From positions 1 through 59,229 of the forward strand of contig NZ_JANQOO010000012.1 of NCBI RefSeq assembly GCF_028285715.1: a stretch of DNA of 59,229 nucleotides, read 5' to 3'. Position numbers and translations under genes: made by a program. The notes under the pieces were generated by a model. That model was not told the origin of the DNA, did not search any database, and worked only from the letters and a program-made list of their open reading frames with translations. Positions 9,205 to 19,104 of the stretch are shown in pieces (position 1 is the first letter of the stretch; every line of letters begins with the position of its first letter). Source of the DNA: Ulvibacterium sp. (GTDB taxonomy: Bacteria > Bacteroidota > Bacteroidia > Flavobacteriales > Flavobacteriaceae).

Positions 9205-9678
9205 GTGAAAACCAAAATGGTACCGGACCTTGAGTCTTCCCTGGCACCCTGGATAGGGAAGACCTCAAAAATCGTGGATTATTATCTGCAGGATGCTTTG
9301 CAACAACATGGTTTTATACTTACCAAGGAACAGTTTGTTGTATTAAAAAAACTCCATGAAAAAAACGGCCTAAACCAAAATGAGTTGGCACTGCTACTTT
9401 ATCGGGATAAATCGACGATGGCGCGACTACTGGCAAAAATGGAGGAAAGAGGTTTGGTCAGAAGGGAACAAAGCGACGAGGATAAGCGAATAAACAAAAT
9501 ATATATCACTGAAAATGGCAAAACTACCTTCAACAGGACCTTGCCGGTGGTTAATCGGATAATCAATGTTCTTGAACATAATATCACCCAAACAGAGAAA
9601 GAACAGATAATAGATATTCTTAAGAAAGTACAGTCCAACCTAAAACGAAAATCGGCGCTGCCACAAGAACAACCATGA
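9205..9678 (+). CDS. MarR family transcriptional regulator
   Basis: A winged-helix regulator of 157 residues. The recognition region QNELALLLYRDKSTMARLLAKMEERGLV and the wing with RREQSDEDKRINKIY are typical MarR features. Translation starts at GTG 9205 or at ATG 9217; neither has a clear ribosome site. The stop overlaps the adaptor start in an ATGA, so the regulator is translationally coupled to the pump it probably represses. A perfect palindrome just upstream is the likely operator. The ligand would be an efflux substrate or another small aromatic compound, as in other MarR-pump pairs. Confidence 0.9.
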   Translation: MKTKMVPDLESSLAPWIGKTSKIVDYYLQDALQQHGFILTKEQFVVLKKLHEKNGLNQNELALLLYRDKSTMARLLAKMEERGLVRREQSDEDKRINKIYITENGKTTFNRTLPVVNRIINVLEHNITQTEKEQIIDILKKVQSNLKRKSALPQEQP

Positions 9679-10805
9679 GAAAGATTATTTTATCCATATT
9701 GGGGCTTGTAATTATTGTATTGGCCATTTTTTTGGCCAAAATAATTATAGATAGCAAAAAAAGTTATCGGCCCCAGGCGCAAAAGGTAGTGAAGACCGTT
9801 TTTACCCAAGTGGTGAAAAATGGTACCGTTCCTATCGTAGTTCCCGCAAACGGGAATTTAGTGGCCAAAAATAGGGTAGAACTCTATTCGGAGGTACAAG
9901 GTGTATTTCGGGGTGGCAATAAACTGTTCAGACCTGGTCAAAATTACAATAGGGGAGCCACCATTATTAAAATAGATTCCGATGAATACGCAGCCAGTGT
10001 GAGAAGCGCCAAAAGTAATCTCTTTAATTTAATTACCTCGGTAATGCCCGATTTGCGATTGGATTATCCGGAGGCTTTCTCCAAATGGCAAACCTATCTA
10101 AATGACTTTGATATGTCCAAAAGTACTCCCCCGTTACCGGACATGGATTCGGACAAGGAGAAATTTTTTATTTCGGGTCGTGGGATACTTACATCATATT
10201 ACAACATCAAGAACTTGGAACAACGCTTGTCCAAATATCGAATTCAAGCTCCTTTTGACGGAGTATTGACCGAAACCCTGGTTACAGAGGGAACCTTGGT
10301 GAGGTCTGGTCAAAAGCTTGGGGAATTCATCAAGACCGGAATATATGAACTTGAGGTCTCGGTAGGCAAGACCTATAGCGACCTGCTAAAGGTCGGGGAG
10401 CGAGTGGAGCTTAATGACTTGGACAAAACGAAAACATATATCGGTAGTGTTACCCGTATCAATGGAAGGGTGGACCAGACTTCCCAGACGATCAAAGCAT
10501 TCATTGAAGTAGCCGATGCAACACTTCGAGAAGGGATGTATCTAGAGGCCAATCTGCAGGCAAAGGAGGAGGAGAACGCCATTGAGATCGACAGGAGTCT
10601 CTTGTTGGAAAACGATAAAATTTTTGTGGTAAGGGATTCTATTTTGGATTTGATAGATGTGAGACCGGTATATTTTACGGATAAAAGGGTAGTGCTAAAG
10701 GACATCCCTGATGGTACAAGTATAATGGCCAAACCCTTAATAGGGGCCTATACCGGAATGGCCGTACAGGTTTATAAGGACAAATCCGATAACAAGAAGG
10801 GATAA
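9675..10805 (+). CDS. RND efflux periplasmic adaptor (HlyD/MFP family)
   Basis: The adaptor links the inner-membrane RND pump to the TolC-like channel. It has 376 residues, with an N-terminal membrane anchor at about 3-25, split lipoyl-like halves around NGNLVAKNRVELYSEV and IQAPFDGVLTE, and a beta-barrel domain near 220-290. The helical hairpin between the lipoyl halves is short, as in several Bacteroidota adaptors. The start overlaps marR (ATGA) and the stop shares one base with the pump start (TAATG), which implies tightly coupled synthesis. Confidence 0.9.
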   Translation: MRKIILSILGLVIIVLAIFLAKIIIDSKKSYRPQAQKVVKTVFTQVVKNGTVPIVVPANGNLVAKNRVELYSEVQGVFRGGNKLFRPGQNYNRGATIIKIDSDEYAASVRSAKSNLFNLITSVMPDLRLDYPEAFSKWQTYLNDFDMSKSTPPLPDMDSDKEKFFISGRGILTSYYNIKNLEQRLSKYRIQAPFDGVLTETLVTEGTLVRSGQKLGEFIKTGIYELEVSVGKTYSDLLKVGERVELNDLDKTKTYIGSVTRINGRVDQTSQTIKAFIEVADATLREGMYLEANLQAKEEENAIEIDRSLLLENDKIFVVRDSILDLIDVRPVYFTDKRVVLKDIPDGTSIMAKPLIGAYTGMAVQVYKDKSDNKKG

Positions 10806-13800
10806 TGCGAAAGATTATTGAGTATTTTATTAAGTATCATGTCGCGGTAAACGTGATAGTGCTTGCCTTCATAATTTTTGGGGTAGTGGGCGCCTCCTTA
10901 TTGAAGTCCTCCTTTTTTCCATTGACGGATTCAAAGAATATACTCATAACCATTACATACCCCGGAGCTTCGCCCCAAGAAGTGGAGGAGGGTATTATTC
11001 TCAAGATAGAGGACAATTTAAAAGGATTGGAAGGGGTTGATCGCGTTACCTCTACCTCGAGGGAAAACAACGGAAGTATCAACGTGGAGATCGAGAAGGG
11101 CAGGGACATCGACTTCATGCTCCTTGAAGTAAAAAATGCAGTAGATCGGGTACCGACCTTTCCTACCGGTATGGAACCGTTGATCGTTGCCAAATTGGAA
11201 GCGGTACGGCCAACCATAAGTTTTGCCATAAGCGGTGAGAATGTGCCTTTAGTAACATTAAAGCAGATAGGGAGGCAAATAGAGAATGATATCAGGGCAA
11301 TTGAAGGTATTTCCCAAATAGAGATTGCGGGTTATCCGGATGAAGAAATTGAGATTGCCGTAAATGAAAATAGTCTTTTGGCCTATGACCTTTCTTTTCA
11401 GGAAGTGGCCCAGGCAGTGGCCAATGCCAACATACTGGTTACAGGAGGGACCATAAAGACAAATGCCGAGGAATATTTGATAAGGGCAAAGAATCGTTCA
11501 TACTACGCCAACGAGCTTTCCAATATCATCGTTAGGGCTGATGTTTCCGGACAGACCGTGCGTTTAAAGGACGTATCCCGTATTAGGGACCGGTTTTCGG
11601 AGACTCCCAATATGGCTTATTTTAATGGCAACCTTTCAGTAAATGTAACTATCACCAGCACAAATACTGAAGATTTGATAGGGTCGGCGGAAAAGGTAAA
11701 GGAGTACATAGCTGAATTCAATCAAAAATATGAAAATGTACAATTGGATGTAGTTCGTGACCTTTCCACCACTTTGGTTCAAAGGACCCAGTTATTAAGC
11801 GAAAATGCCATATTGGGTACCATACTTGTGCTTACCTTCCTTTCTTTGTTCTTGAATACACGCTTGGCCTTTTGGGTGGCTTTTGGTCTTCCCATATCCT
11901 TTCTGGGCATGTTCATTTTTGCCGGTTTTTTTGACGTTACCATAAATGTGCTTTCACTTTTTGGAATGATTATCGTTATCGGTATTTTGGTGGATGACGG
12001 TATCGTAATCGCCGAGAACATTTATCAGCATTATGAGAAGGGCAAATCGCCGGTGCAGGCTGCCGTGGATGGCACAATGGAGGTTATTCCACCCATTGTT
12101 TCAGCTATTGTTACCACTATATTGGCCTTCTCTATTTTTCTGTTTCTGGACGGCCGTATCGGGGATTTCTTTGGGGAGGTTTCCGTAATCGTTCTCCTTA
12201 CCTTGGTGGTCTCCTTAATCGAGGCCCTGATTATTTTGCCTGCCCACTTGGCACACTCCAAGGCATTGCGTCCTCCTAGCGGAGAACCGAAAAATGGCAT
12301 TGCCAAGGCCTTTGCCAAGCTTAGGGGAATCAACCGATCCGGGGACCGCGCTATGGCTTGGATGCGGGACAATATGTACAGCCCATCCTTAAAATTTGCA
12401 TTGAAATATAAACTATTAACGTTTTCCTTCTTTGCCATGGCCTTGATTCTGACCTTCGGTTCCATTGGGGGTGGTATAATACGAACAGCCTTTTTCCCCC
12501 GTATTGCCAGTGACAGGGCCCAAGTGGAGCTTTTAATGCCTAATGGCACAAATGAAAAGGTTACGGACTCCATTATTAGTCTAATTGAGGAAAAATCTAA
12601 AATTGTAAACCAGGAACTAACGGAGAAATATTTAAAGGGTACTGGAAAGGAGCTTTTTGAAAATGTAATTAAGGAAATAGGACCGGGTTCATCCTCTGCA
12701 ACATTGACCATTAACATGTTGCCTGGCGAGGAACGTCCGGATGCGGTACGTTCGGATTTGGTTACCAACAGATTACGGGAATTAGTAGGCCCGGTAATTG
12801 GGGTGGAAAGTCTTATCTATGGGTCTGGCAGCAATTTTGGAGGTGACCCCGTATCAGTTTCGCTCTTGGGAAATAACATCCAGGAACTCAAATCGGCTAA
12901 ACAAGAACTTAAGGCAGCTATGCTCAGTAATAGTTCCTTAAAGGACATTTCGGATAATGACCCCGCCGGTATTAAGGAAATCCGATTGGAGCTCAAGGAA
13001 AACGCATACCTTCTGGGATTGGATCTAAGGATGATAATGGATCAGGTGCGTGCCGGTTTTTTTGGTGCACAGGCCCAACGGTTCCAAAGGGGACAGGACG
13101 AGATAAGGGTTTGGGTACGCTATGACCGAGATAACCGTTCCTCTATTGCGGATTTGGATGAAATGCGGATCGTAACCCCCTCCGGGGATAGAATTCCTTT
13201 ACGGGAAATCGCCAATTACAGCATAGAACGTGGAGATGTGGCCATAAACCGTTTGGAAGGTCAAAGGGAAATACAGATTTCGGCCGATTTAAAAGACCCA
13301 AAGGCCACAAGCCCGGTAGATGTTATGAATGAGATCCGGACCGTCATCATGCCCGAAATACAATCAAAATATCCTACCGTAAGCGCATCTTATGAAGGAC
13401 AGAATCGGGAACGAAACAAACTATTCGACTCCCTGAATCTGGTTGGACTGTCCGTTTTGGGTTTAATTTACATAACCATTGCTTTTACGTTTAGAAGTTT
13501 TAGTCAACCGTTAATGTTACTTCTATTGGTGCCCTTTAGCCTCACTGCAGTAGCATGGGGGCACTGGATTCATGATTTCCCCATAAACATACTTTCCATG
13601 TTGGGTATCATAGCGTTGATAGGAATTATGGTCAATGACGGGCTGGTACTTATTGGGAAGTTTAATGGTAACCTAAGGACGGGAATGTCTTTTGATGATG
13701 CCATATATGAAGCCGGTCGTTCACGTTTTAGGGCAATTTTCCTTACCTCGATTACAACCATAGCCGGGCTGGCTCCCCTAATGCTGGAAACAAGTAGACA

Positions 13801-14107
13801 AGCCCAGTTTTTGATACCTATGGCCATTTCCATAGCCTATGGTATTGGTTTTGCTACTGTATTGACCCTATTGATGCTTCCCATTTTTCTTTCTTTCAGC
13901 AATAAGGTCAAGGTGAATACCAAATGGTTGGCCACTGGAAACAAAATCACGAAAGAAGAGGTGGAACGGGCCATTAGAGAACAAAAAGAGGAACTGCAAC
14001 TCCTTGGAGAAATGACCAAATCAACCAATGGTATTGATGGAGAACTGGATCAGTCCAAGGAAATGTTTCCTAAATCTGAAAAAGCATTAGAAGAACACGC
14101 AGAATGA
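10805..14107 (+). CDS. RND family efflux pump, inner-membrane transporter (AcrB/HAE-like)
   Basis: A 1,100-residue RND transporter with the expected two-fold arrangement. Each half has one membrane helix, a large periplasmic loop and a block of membrane helices. TM4 carries the proton-relay pair in GILVDDGIVIAENI. The second half has the matching IGIMVNDGLVLIGKF. The first helix begins at about residue 12. A charged tail of about 60 residues ends the protein. No HME-type metal motif is evident, so organic substrates are more likely. It is coupled to the adaptor upstream and to the TolC gene downstream (ATGA overlap). Confidence 0.93.
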   Translation: MRKIIEYFIKYHVAVNVIVLAFIIFGVVGASLLKSSFFPLTDSKNILITITYPGASPQEVEEGIILKIEDNLKGLEGVDRVTSTSRENNGSINVEIEKGRDIDFMLLEVKNAVDRVPTFPTGMEPLIVAKLEAVRPTISFAISGENVPLVTLKQIGRQIENDIRAIEGISQIEIAGYPDEEIEIAVNENSLLAYDLSFQEVAQAVANANILVTGGTIKTNAEEYLIRAKNRSYYANELSNIIVRADVSGQTVRLKDVSRIRDRFSETPNMAYFNGNLSVNVTITSTNTEDLIGSAEKVKEYIAEFNQKYENVQLDVVRDLSTTLVQRTQLLSENAILGTILVLTFLSLFLNTRLAFWVAFGLPISFLGMFIFAGFFDVTINVLSLFGMIIVIGILVDDGIVIAENIYQHYEKGKSPVQAAVDGTMEVIPPIVSAIVTTILAFSIFLFLDGRIGDFFGEVSVIVLLTLVVSLIEALIILPAHLAHSKALRPPSGEPKNGIAKAFAKLRGINRSGDRAMAWMRDNMYSPSLKFALKYKLLTFSFFAMALILTFGSIGGGIIRTAFFPRIASDRAQVELLMPNGTNEKVTDSIISLIEEKSKIVNQELTEKYLKGTGKELFENVIKEIGPGSSSATLTINMLPGEERPDAVRSDLVTNRLRELVGPVIGVESLIYGSGSNFGGDPVSVSLLGNNIQELKSAKQELKAAMLSNSSLKDISDNDPAGIKEIRLELKENAYLLGLDLRMIMDQVRAGFFGAQAQRFQRGQDEIRVWVRYDRDNRSSIADLDEMRIVTPSGDRIPLREIANYSIERGDVAINRLEGQREIQISADLKDPKATSPVDVMNEIRTVIMPEIQSKYPTVSASYEGQNRERNKLFDSLNLVGLSVLGLIYITIAFTFRSFSQPLMLLLLVPFSLTAVAWGHWIHDFPINILSMLGIIALIGIMVNDGLVLIGKFNGNLRTGMSFDDAIYEAGRSRFRAIFLTSITTIAGLAPLMLETSRQAQFLIPMAISIAYGIGFATVLTLLMLPIFLSFSNKVKVNTKWLATGNKITKEEVERAIREQKEELQLLGEMTKSTNGIDGELDQSKEMFPKSEKALEEHAE

Positions 14108-15498
14108 ACAGTATACGATTGACCTCTATTTCTTTCCTGTTTATAACCTTTGCCACATTAGCCCAAGAAGAAGTACTATCCAAGCAGGAAGCCGCAAATA
14201 TAGCATTGGAGAATAACTTTGGAATTCAAGTAGCCAAAAATCAGGTCGAAATTGCACAGAATAATCAAAGTGTCTTGAACTCGGGATTTTTGCCTAGTCT
14301 AACAGGTACGGCAAATGCCAATTACCAGCGTGATGATAACACGTTCTCGTTTCCTGGTCAATTCCTAAACGACCCTAATACCAATGAGCCCATTATTGAT
14401 CCGGACACTGGCCAACCCGTCCCCAGGCCGGATGTAGACTTGTACAAGGCCGAAGCACAACGTTACGGTACTGCTTTAAATGCGAATTATACGCTTTTTG
14501 ATGGTCTCGGCCGGTTATATAACTATAAGCGACTGAAGGAGCAGTACCGACTAAGCGAGCTTCAGGCACGGGAGACCATTGAAAATACCATGCTACAGCT
14601 CTTTAGTGTCTATTTTGAAGTAGCCCGACTTACCGAAAATGAAAATGTACTGAGGCAGGCTCTGGATATTTCCACAGATCGTATAAGACGCGCGGAATAT
14701 TCCTTTGAATACGGGCAAAACACGAAGTTGGATATTTTAAATGCCCAAGTAGATGTAACCAATGATAGCATCAATCTACTGAACACACGTCAACAATTGG
14801 AGAATACCATACGTGACCTAAATGTTGTTTTGGCCGAAGACCTGAACAGGGTATATCAGGTAGATACGACAGTTCGCTTTACCCCGAAAATGCAATTGGA
14901 GGATTTTATCTCGCAAGCTGATTTGAACAATGTGGCCCTGTTACAAACGGAACGAAATCTGGCCATTAATGAATATGACATTAAAGTGGAACGCTCGGGC
15001 TATTTACCTGTGGTGAACCTTAACGGCTCATATGGTTGGAACCTTAATCAGAATGCACCGGGAGCCTTTTTCCCCGGGGTAAATGTAAATAATACCCGAA
15101 ATTTTGCCTTGGGCGCCACGCTTACCTGGAATTTGTTCGATGGTGGCGGAACCACGGTAAGGGTTAAAAATTCCAAGTTGGCCTATGAGAACCAAGAGCT
15201 GCAAAAAGCACAAATAAAGTTAGAGGTAAAACGTGATATAGAAAACGCCTTGGCCATATATGAAAACCGATTGAACATCTATCAAATTCAAGAGCAAAAC
15301 GTTATTACGAATACGAACAATTTTGAACGGAGCAAAGAACAATTTCAATTGGGCCGTATTACTTCAATTGAATTTCGTCAGGCACAGATCAATCTTTTAA
15401 ACGCACAGACCAACAAAAATTTGGCAAAATATGATGCCAAACTGGCCGAACTACAATTGTTGCAATTGACCGGGCAATTGCTTAACGTTGAGCTTTGA
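14104..15498 (+). CDS. TolC family outer-membrane efflux protein
   Basis: The outer-membrane channel of the tripartite pump. It has 464 residues with a signal peptide (1-20, ending LAQ) and two repeats of the outer-membrane-efflux fold: long amphipathic helices with Asn/Gln-rich heptads and two short beta segments (near residues 60-130 and 300-350). The TLFDGLGRLYNYKRL and TWNLFDGGGTTVRVKNS motifs at the strand-helix junctions are typical of TolC. The start overlaps the pump stop, making this the fourth gene of the MarR-controlled operon. Confidence 0.92.
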   Translation: MNSIRLTSISFLFITFATLAQEEVLSKQEAANIALENNFGIQVAKNQVEIAQNNQSVLNSGFLPSLTGTANANYQRDDNTFSFPGQFLNDPNTNEPIIDPDTGQPVPRPDVDLYKAEAQRYGTALNANYTLFDGLGRLYNYKRLKEQYRLSELQARETIENTMLQLFSVYFEVARLTENENVLRQALDISTDRIRRAEYSFEYGQNTKLDILNAQVDVTNDSINLLNTRQQLENTIRDLNVVLAEDLNRVYQVDTTVRFTPKMQLEDFISQADLNNVALLQTERNLAINEYDIKVERSGYLPVVNLNGSYGWNLNQNAPGAFFPGVNVNNTRNFALGATLTWNLFDGGGTTVRVKNSKLAYENQELQKAQIKLEVKRDIENALAIYENRLNIYQIQEQNVITNTNNFERSKEQFQLGRITSIEFRQAQINLLNAQTNKNLAKYDAKLAELQLLQLTGQLLNVEL

Positions 15499-15535
15499 CC
15501 ATACAGTATGGCCAGTCGTTTTATCAGGGGATACC

Positions 15536-16558
15536 ATGACAAAAAAGGGGATAGGAATTATCGGTACGGGTTCTATAGTGAACACCTATATTAAATGCAT
15601 TGAAGAAATTGATGACGCAAACCTAGTCGCCTTGTTTACTAGATCATCCGATAGGGTCAAAAAAATCAAATTGGAACTCGGAATTCCGGCGTACAGCGAT
15701 CTTAGTGCATTTTTGGCCTTGCCCCAGATCGATTTGGTCTGCGTATGTAATGAAAGCGGAAGTCACGGTGAGGCGATCATCCAAGCTGCCAAATCCAAAA
15801 AACACGTATTGTGTGAAAAGCCATTGGAAGTTACCCTTGAAAAAATCGATAGGGCCATCAACTCCTGTGTACAAAATGACGTTACCTTAGGCTGTGTCTT
15901 TCAAAACCGATGTGGAGCACATTTTACCGAAGTTTTTGATGTTGTCTCCAAAGGGAAGTTGGGGAAATTGTTGATGGGCAATGCCCATATCAATTGGTAT
16001 CGCAATACGGAGTATTATACCAAAAATCCATGGCGCGGTACTTTGGAATTGGATGGGGGTGCCGCGTTTATGAACCAGGGCATTCATACCATTGATTTAT
16101 TGTTACATCTTTTCGGGCCGGTGAAGTCAGTCTTTGGAACGATCCATACTAGGGTACATAATATACAGGGTGAGGACGTCGGTTCTGGAATTCTAGAGTT
16201 CGAAAATGGAGCCATTGGGAACATCACCGCAGGTACGGCCTTTTATCCGGGACATCCAGAACGTTTGGAAATATATGGTGAAAAAGGAAGCATTCTCATG
16301 GAAGGAGGAAGAATTGTGGGTTGGAATGTCATGGATGTTCCGGAACCGGATTTTGAAAAGGGAAATCGCGATGGAAGTGGAGCCGCTAATCCCACTGCGA
16401 TCGGTCACCAAAATCATAAAAAAGTGATATTGGATATGTTGCACGCCATTGCTGAAGATAAATCGCCCATGGTGGATGGCCCCGAAGCTCGGAAATCCGT
16501 TGAGGTCATTACGGCTTTATACAAATCGTCCGAGAGCCGAGAACTGGTTTTTTTATAA
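15536..16558 (+). CDS. Gfo/Idh/MocA family oxidoreductase
   Basis: An NAD(P)-dependent sugar or cyclitol dehydrogenase of 340 residues. The N-terminal Rossmann loop is GIIGTGSIV, and the family signature CEKPLEV lies about 95 residues in. A C-terminal alpha/beta dimerisation domain carries GGGA-like GGAAFMNQGIHTIDLL with the likely catalytic His. The ATG at 15536 is preferred because it places the Rossmann strand at the N-terminus; the open frame extends 16 codons upstream. It lies 37 bp after tolC and may be transcribed with it, but its function seems unrelated. The substrate cannot be read from the sequence. Confidence 0.88.
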   Translation: MTKKGIGIIGTGSIVNTYIKCIEEIDDANLVALFTRSSDRVKKIKLELGIPAYSDLSAFLALPQIDLVCVCNESGSHGEAIIQAAKSKKHVLCEKPLEVTLEKIDRAINSCVQNDVTLGCVFQNRCGAHFTEVFDVVSKGKLGKLLMGNAHINWYRNTEYYTKNPWRGTLELDGGAAFMNQGIHTIDLLLHLFGPVKSVFGTIHTRVHNIQGEDVGSGILEFENGAIGNITAGTAFYPGHPERLEIYGEKGSILMEGGRIVGWNVMDVPEPDFEKGNRDGSGAANPTAIGHQNHKKVILDMLHAIAEDKSPMVDGPEARKSVEVITALYKSSESRELVFL

Positions 16559-16621
16559 TTCCCAGTCATTCGATAATTTCATATTTTCGATTATACAGGT
16601 AAATTATCTATAGCGTATCAC

Positions 16622-16804
16622 ATGTACGAACACTTTTTCCAATGCCCGTATTGTTGGGCGGAGATTTCGATGTTGCTCGATCCCTCTGTAGGTCAACAGA
16701 CTTACATTGAGGATTGTGAAGTATGTTGTAATCCCATAGAGATACAAACCCGGTTTGAAAACAACGAATTGTTGGGTTTTCAGGCCACACAAATTGGTCA
16801 ATAA
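16622..16804 (+). CDS. CPXCG motif-containing cysteine-rich protein
   Basis: A 60-residue protein with a CPYC pair at residues 8-11 and an EDCEVCCNPI segment at about 31-40, a probable four-cysteine metal site. These motifs define the CPXCG family. The second residue of the eponymous motif is altered here (CPYCW, without the Gly). The function of the family is unknown. It lies between the Gfo/Idh/MocA gene and an MFS exporter. Confidence 0.82.
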   Translation: MYEHFFQCPYCWAEISMLLDPSVGQQTYIEDCEVCCNPIEIQTRFENNELLGFQATQIGQ

Positions 16805-16855
16805 TAGGACCTTTGGTCCTGCTAGCTTTGTTCACCTATATTGTCTACTTTTAGG

Positions 16856-18232
16856 ATGACCAATTTCGATGCTGTTGTGAACTTCCCAAAAATAATTTCG
16901 CCCAAGATTTTCCCTATCCTTCTGGTGAACTTCATAGGTGTTCTAGGATATAGTATTGTTATCCCTATTCTCATATTCATAGTGGCCGACATGGGCGGCA
17001 ACGGGTTTATTTATGGTATTCTAGGGGCCATGTACCCATTCTTTCAGTTTATGGGTGCTCCCATATTGGGGAGCCTTTCCGATCGTATCGGAAGAAAAAA
17101 GGTTTTGGTAATTAGCCAGGCTGGTACCTTCGTAGCGTGGATGCTCTTTCTTTTGGCTTTTGCACTCCCCAAAACCGAACTTTGGTCCCAAAATACCGAG
17201 CTTACAGGAAGTTATGTTATGACCTTGCCCCTCATTATCATTTTTGTGGCCAGAATCTTCGATGGGTTCACAGGCGGAAATATTTCTGTGGCCAATGCAT
17301 ACCTTTCGGATATATCCACCGATGAAGACCGGAACAAGAACTTTGGAAAAATGGGTGCTTCCACCAGCTTAGGTTTTGTCTTGGGGCCGGCCGTAGCCGG
17401 GTTATTGGCTTCCACAGTTTTTGGGGAACTATTGCCCTTAGGTCTGGCAGCCCTAATTTCGCTTATCGCCATTTTTGTAATCAGCACAAAGTTAGGGGAG
17501 AGTAACCCCTGTGTAGTGGATACTGGTGGGCTGAATACTCATTCCTTTCGAAGGTTTTTTCAAGTTGAGCACAAGGATTGTTATCAGGAAGGCAATGTTG
17601 AGGCCAATCCGCCTAAGAAAGGTTGGGGCAGTGTTCTTAAGGAACCGGGAATTCCATTGTTGTATGCCGTATATTTTTTGACCTTTTTGGCGTTTAGTTT
17701 GTTTTATGCAGGTTTGCCAATTTATGCCAGTACACTTTTGGAATGGACAGCCATAGACTTGGGAATTTTTTTAGCTTACTCTAGCCTGATTATGATTTTG
17801 GTCCAAGGACCATTACTGTCCAGATTATCGGACAAGATCAGTAATCAATCCTTGATTTTAGTGGGATCCCTTTTACTATCCTTGAGTTTTTTTCTGCTTT
17901 CCATGGACAGTTTGATTATACTGTACATAGCCAATACGCTGCTGTCCATTGGTAATGGTTTAATGTGGCCCAGCTTTCTGGCACTGTTGGCCCGAACAGG
18001 AAACCCTCAGATTCAAGGGGCCATTCAAGGTTATGGAAATAGCATGGGCAGCATGGCCAGTATGTTCGGCCTGGTTTTAGGAGGTTTGTTGTTCGAAACC
18101 ATGGAAACCACCGTATTCGCTATCGGATCGGGAATCTTTTTAATAATTACACTCTTAATGGGGGCCAATTTTTTACAAGGTAACAGAAAGACCGTGGTCA
18201 ATACAACAAGCGAAACCATTGCCGCCAGATAG
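16856..18232 (+). CDS. MFS transporter (TetA-like, drug:H+ antiporter type)
   Basis: A major facilitator of about 458 residues with 12 predicted helices. The loop between TM2 and TM3 carries the antiporter motif GSLSDRIGRKK. A polar stretch of about 50 residues between TM6 and TM7 contains two cysteines, unusual but acceptable for the family. ATG 16856 is chosen over an upstream TTG. Its stop lies 3 bp from the stop of the convergent DUF2807 gene. Export of a small lipophilic compound is the most probable role; the substrate is unknown. Confidence 0.85.
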   Translation: MTNFDAVVNFPKIISPKIFPILLVNFIGVLGYSIVIPILIFIVADMGGNGFIYGILGAMYPFFQFMGAPILGSLSDRIGRKKVLVISQAGTFVAWMLFLLAFALPKTELWSQNTELTGSYVMTLPLIIIFVARIFDGFTGGNISVANAYLSDISTDEDRNKNFGKMGASTSLGFVLGPAVAGLLASTVFGELLPLGLAALISLIAIFVISTKLGESNPCVVDTGGLNTHSFRRFFQVEHKDCYQEGNVEANPPKKGWGSVLKEPGIPLLYAVYFLTFLAFSLFYAGLPIYASTLLEWTAIDLGIFLAYSSLIMILVQGPLLSRLSDKISNQSLILVGSLLLSLSFFLLSMDSLIILYIANTLLSIGNGLMWPSFLALLARTGNPQIQGAIQGYGNSMGSMASMFGLVLGGLLFETMETTVFAIGSGIFLIITLLMGANFLQGNRKTVVNTTSETIAAR

Positions 18233-18235
18233 CGT

Positions 18236-18916
18236 TCAATCCATAACTTTGATCTTACCACCGAAGACCTTGTCTCGATCCACTTCCTTTGGATTGCCAT
18301 AAATATAGATGGAACCTCCTGCCCGAACTTTGGCCTTTACCTTTTCCGAAGCCTTTACATCGGCTCGTCCACCAGCATTGACGGTTACCGTTGTTGCATT
18401 GGTATTCAAGGCCTTGTTGTACACCTGTCCCCCTGTGTTAACCATAACTTCCTGGGTTTTGGCTTGTCCGGTTAAGGAGACCTCGCCTCCGGAAACCGAT
18501 TTGGTGTAGAGGTCGGTCACGTTAACTTTTAGATCAATGCGGCCCCCTTCCTGGGTCTTTATTTCCACGCGATTACCGGTAAAGGTCTCGTCCGAAGTAA
18601 TTTTGGCATTTTCATTGGCGTCCAAAAGGACTAGTGTCTCGGTATAATACAAAGTGGCTCTGGCCTCGTCTCCATCCATGAAATTGTCAAACTCCATTTT
18701 TATTTTTAACAGGCCGTTCTTGTTGGAAATATCCACCTCGTCTTGATCGTCCCCGGTAATGACCAATTTATTTTCGTTGCTTTTTATCAAATCCACAACG
18801 ATACGATCATAGGCCTTAACCTCCGTAAATTTTTCAAGTTCCTTGGTGCTTGATTTCTGAGCTAAAACATTGACCGAAATGGATAGGGCAAAGACTAAAT
18901 ACACTATTTTTTTCAT
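18236..18916 (-). CDS. DUF2807 (head GIN domain) secreted protein
   Basis: A secreted protein of 226 residues: signal peptide at 1-19 (ending VLAQ), then a right-handed beta-helix-like region of repeated short strands with many Thr/Val/Gly turns. This pattern fits the GIN/DUF2807 family, which is very common in Bacteroidota. The inner ATG at 18916 is chosen because it places the signal peptide at the very start; another ATG is in frame 8 codons upstream. The function of the family is unknown; a cell-surface or periplasmic structural role is often proposed. Confidence 0.82.
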   Translation of the reverse strand: MKKIVYLVFALSISVNVLAQKSSTKELEKFTEVKAYDRIVVDLIKSNENKLVITGDDQDEVDISNKNGLLKIKMEFDNFMDGDEARATLYYTETLVLLDANENAKITSDETFTGNRVEIKTQEGGRIDLKVNVTDLYTKSVSGGEVSLTGQAKTQEVMVNTGGQVYNKALNTNATTVTVNAGGRADVKASEKVKAKVRAGGSIYIYGNPKEVDRDKVFGGKIKVMD

Positions 18917-19104
18917 GCTAATGGATTTACTAATGTTCATCCAAATATAAAGTTTTTTGGCATGGGAAATCGGTAAGAAAATTCAAGGATGGGGAAGATC
19001 GAGATTTCGTGGATGAAACAAGATTGCATATCTTGGGGGAATAGCATTAAGAAATACGGTTTCCTTTTCTTAAAAGGGGTTTTCCGGGAATCTTGGGGTT
19101 GGAA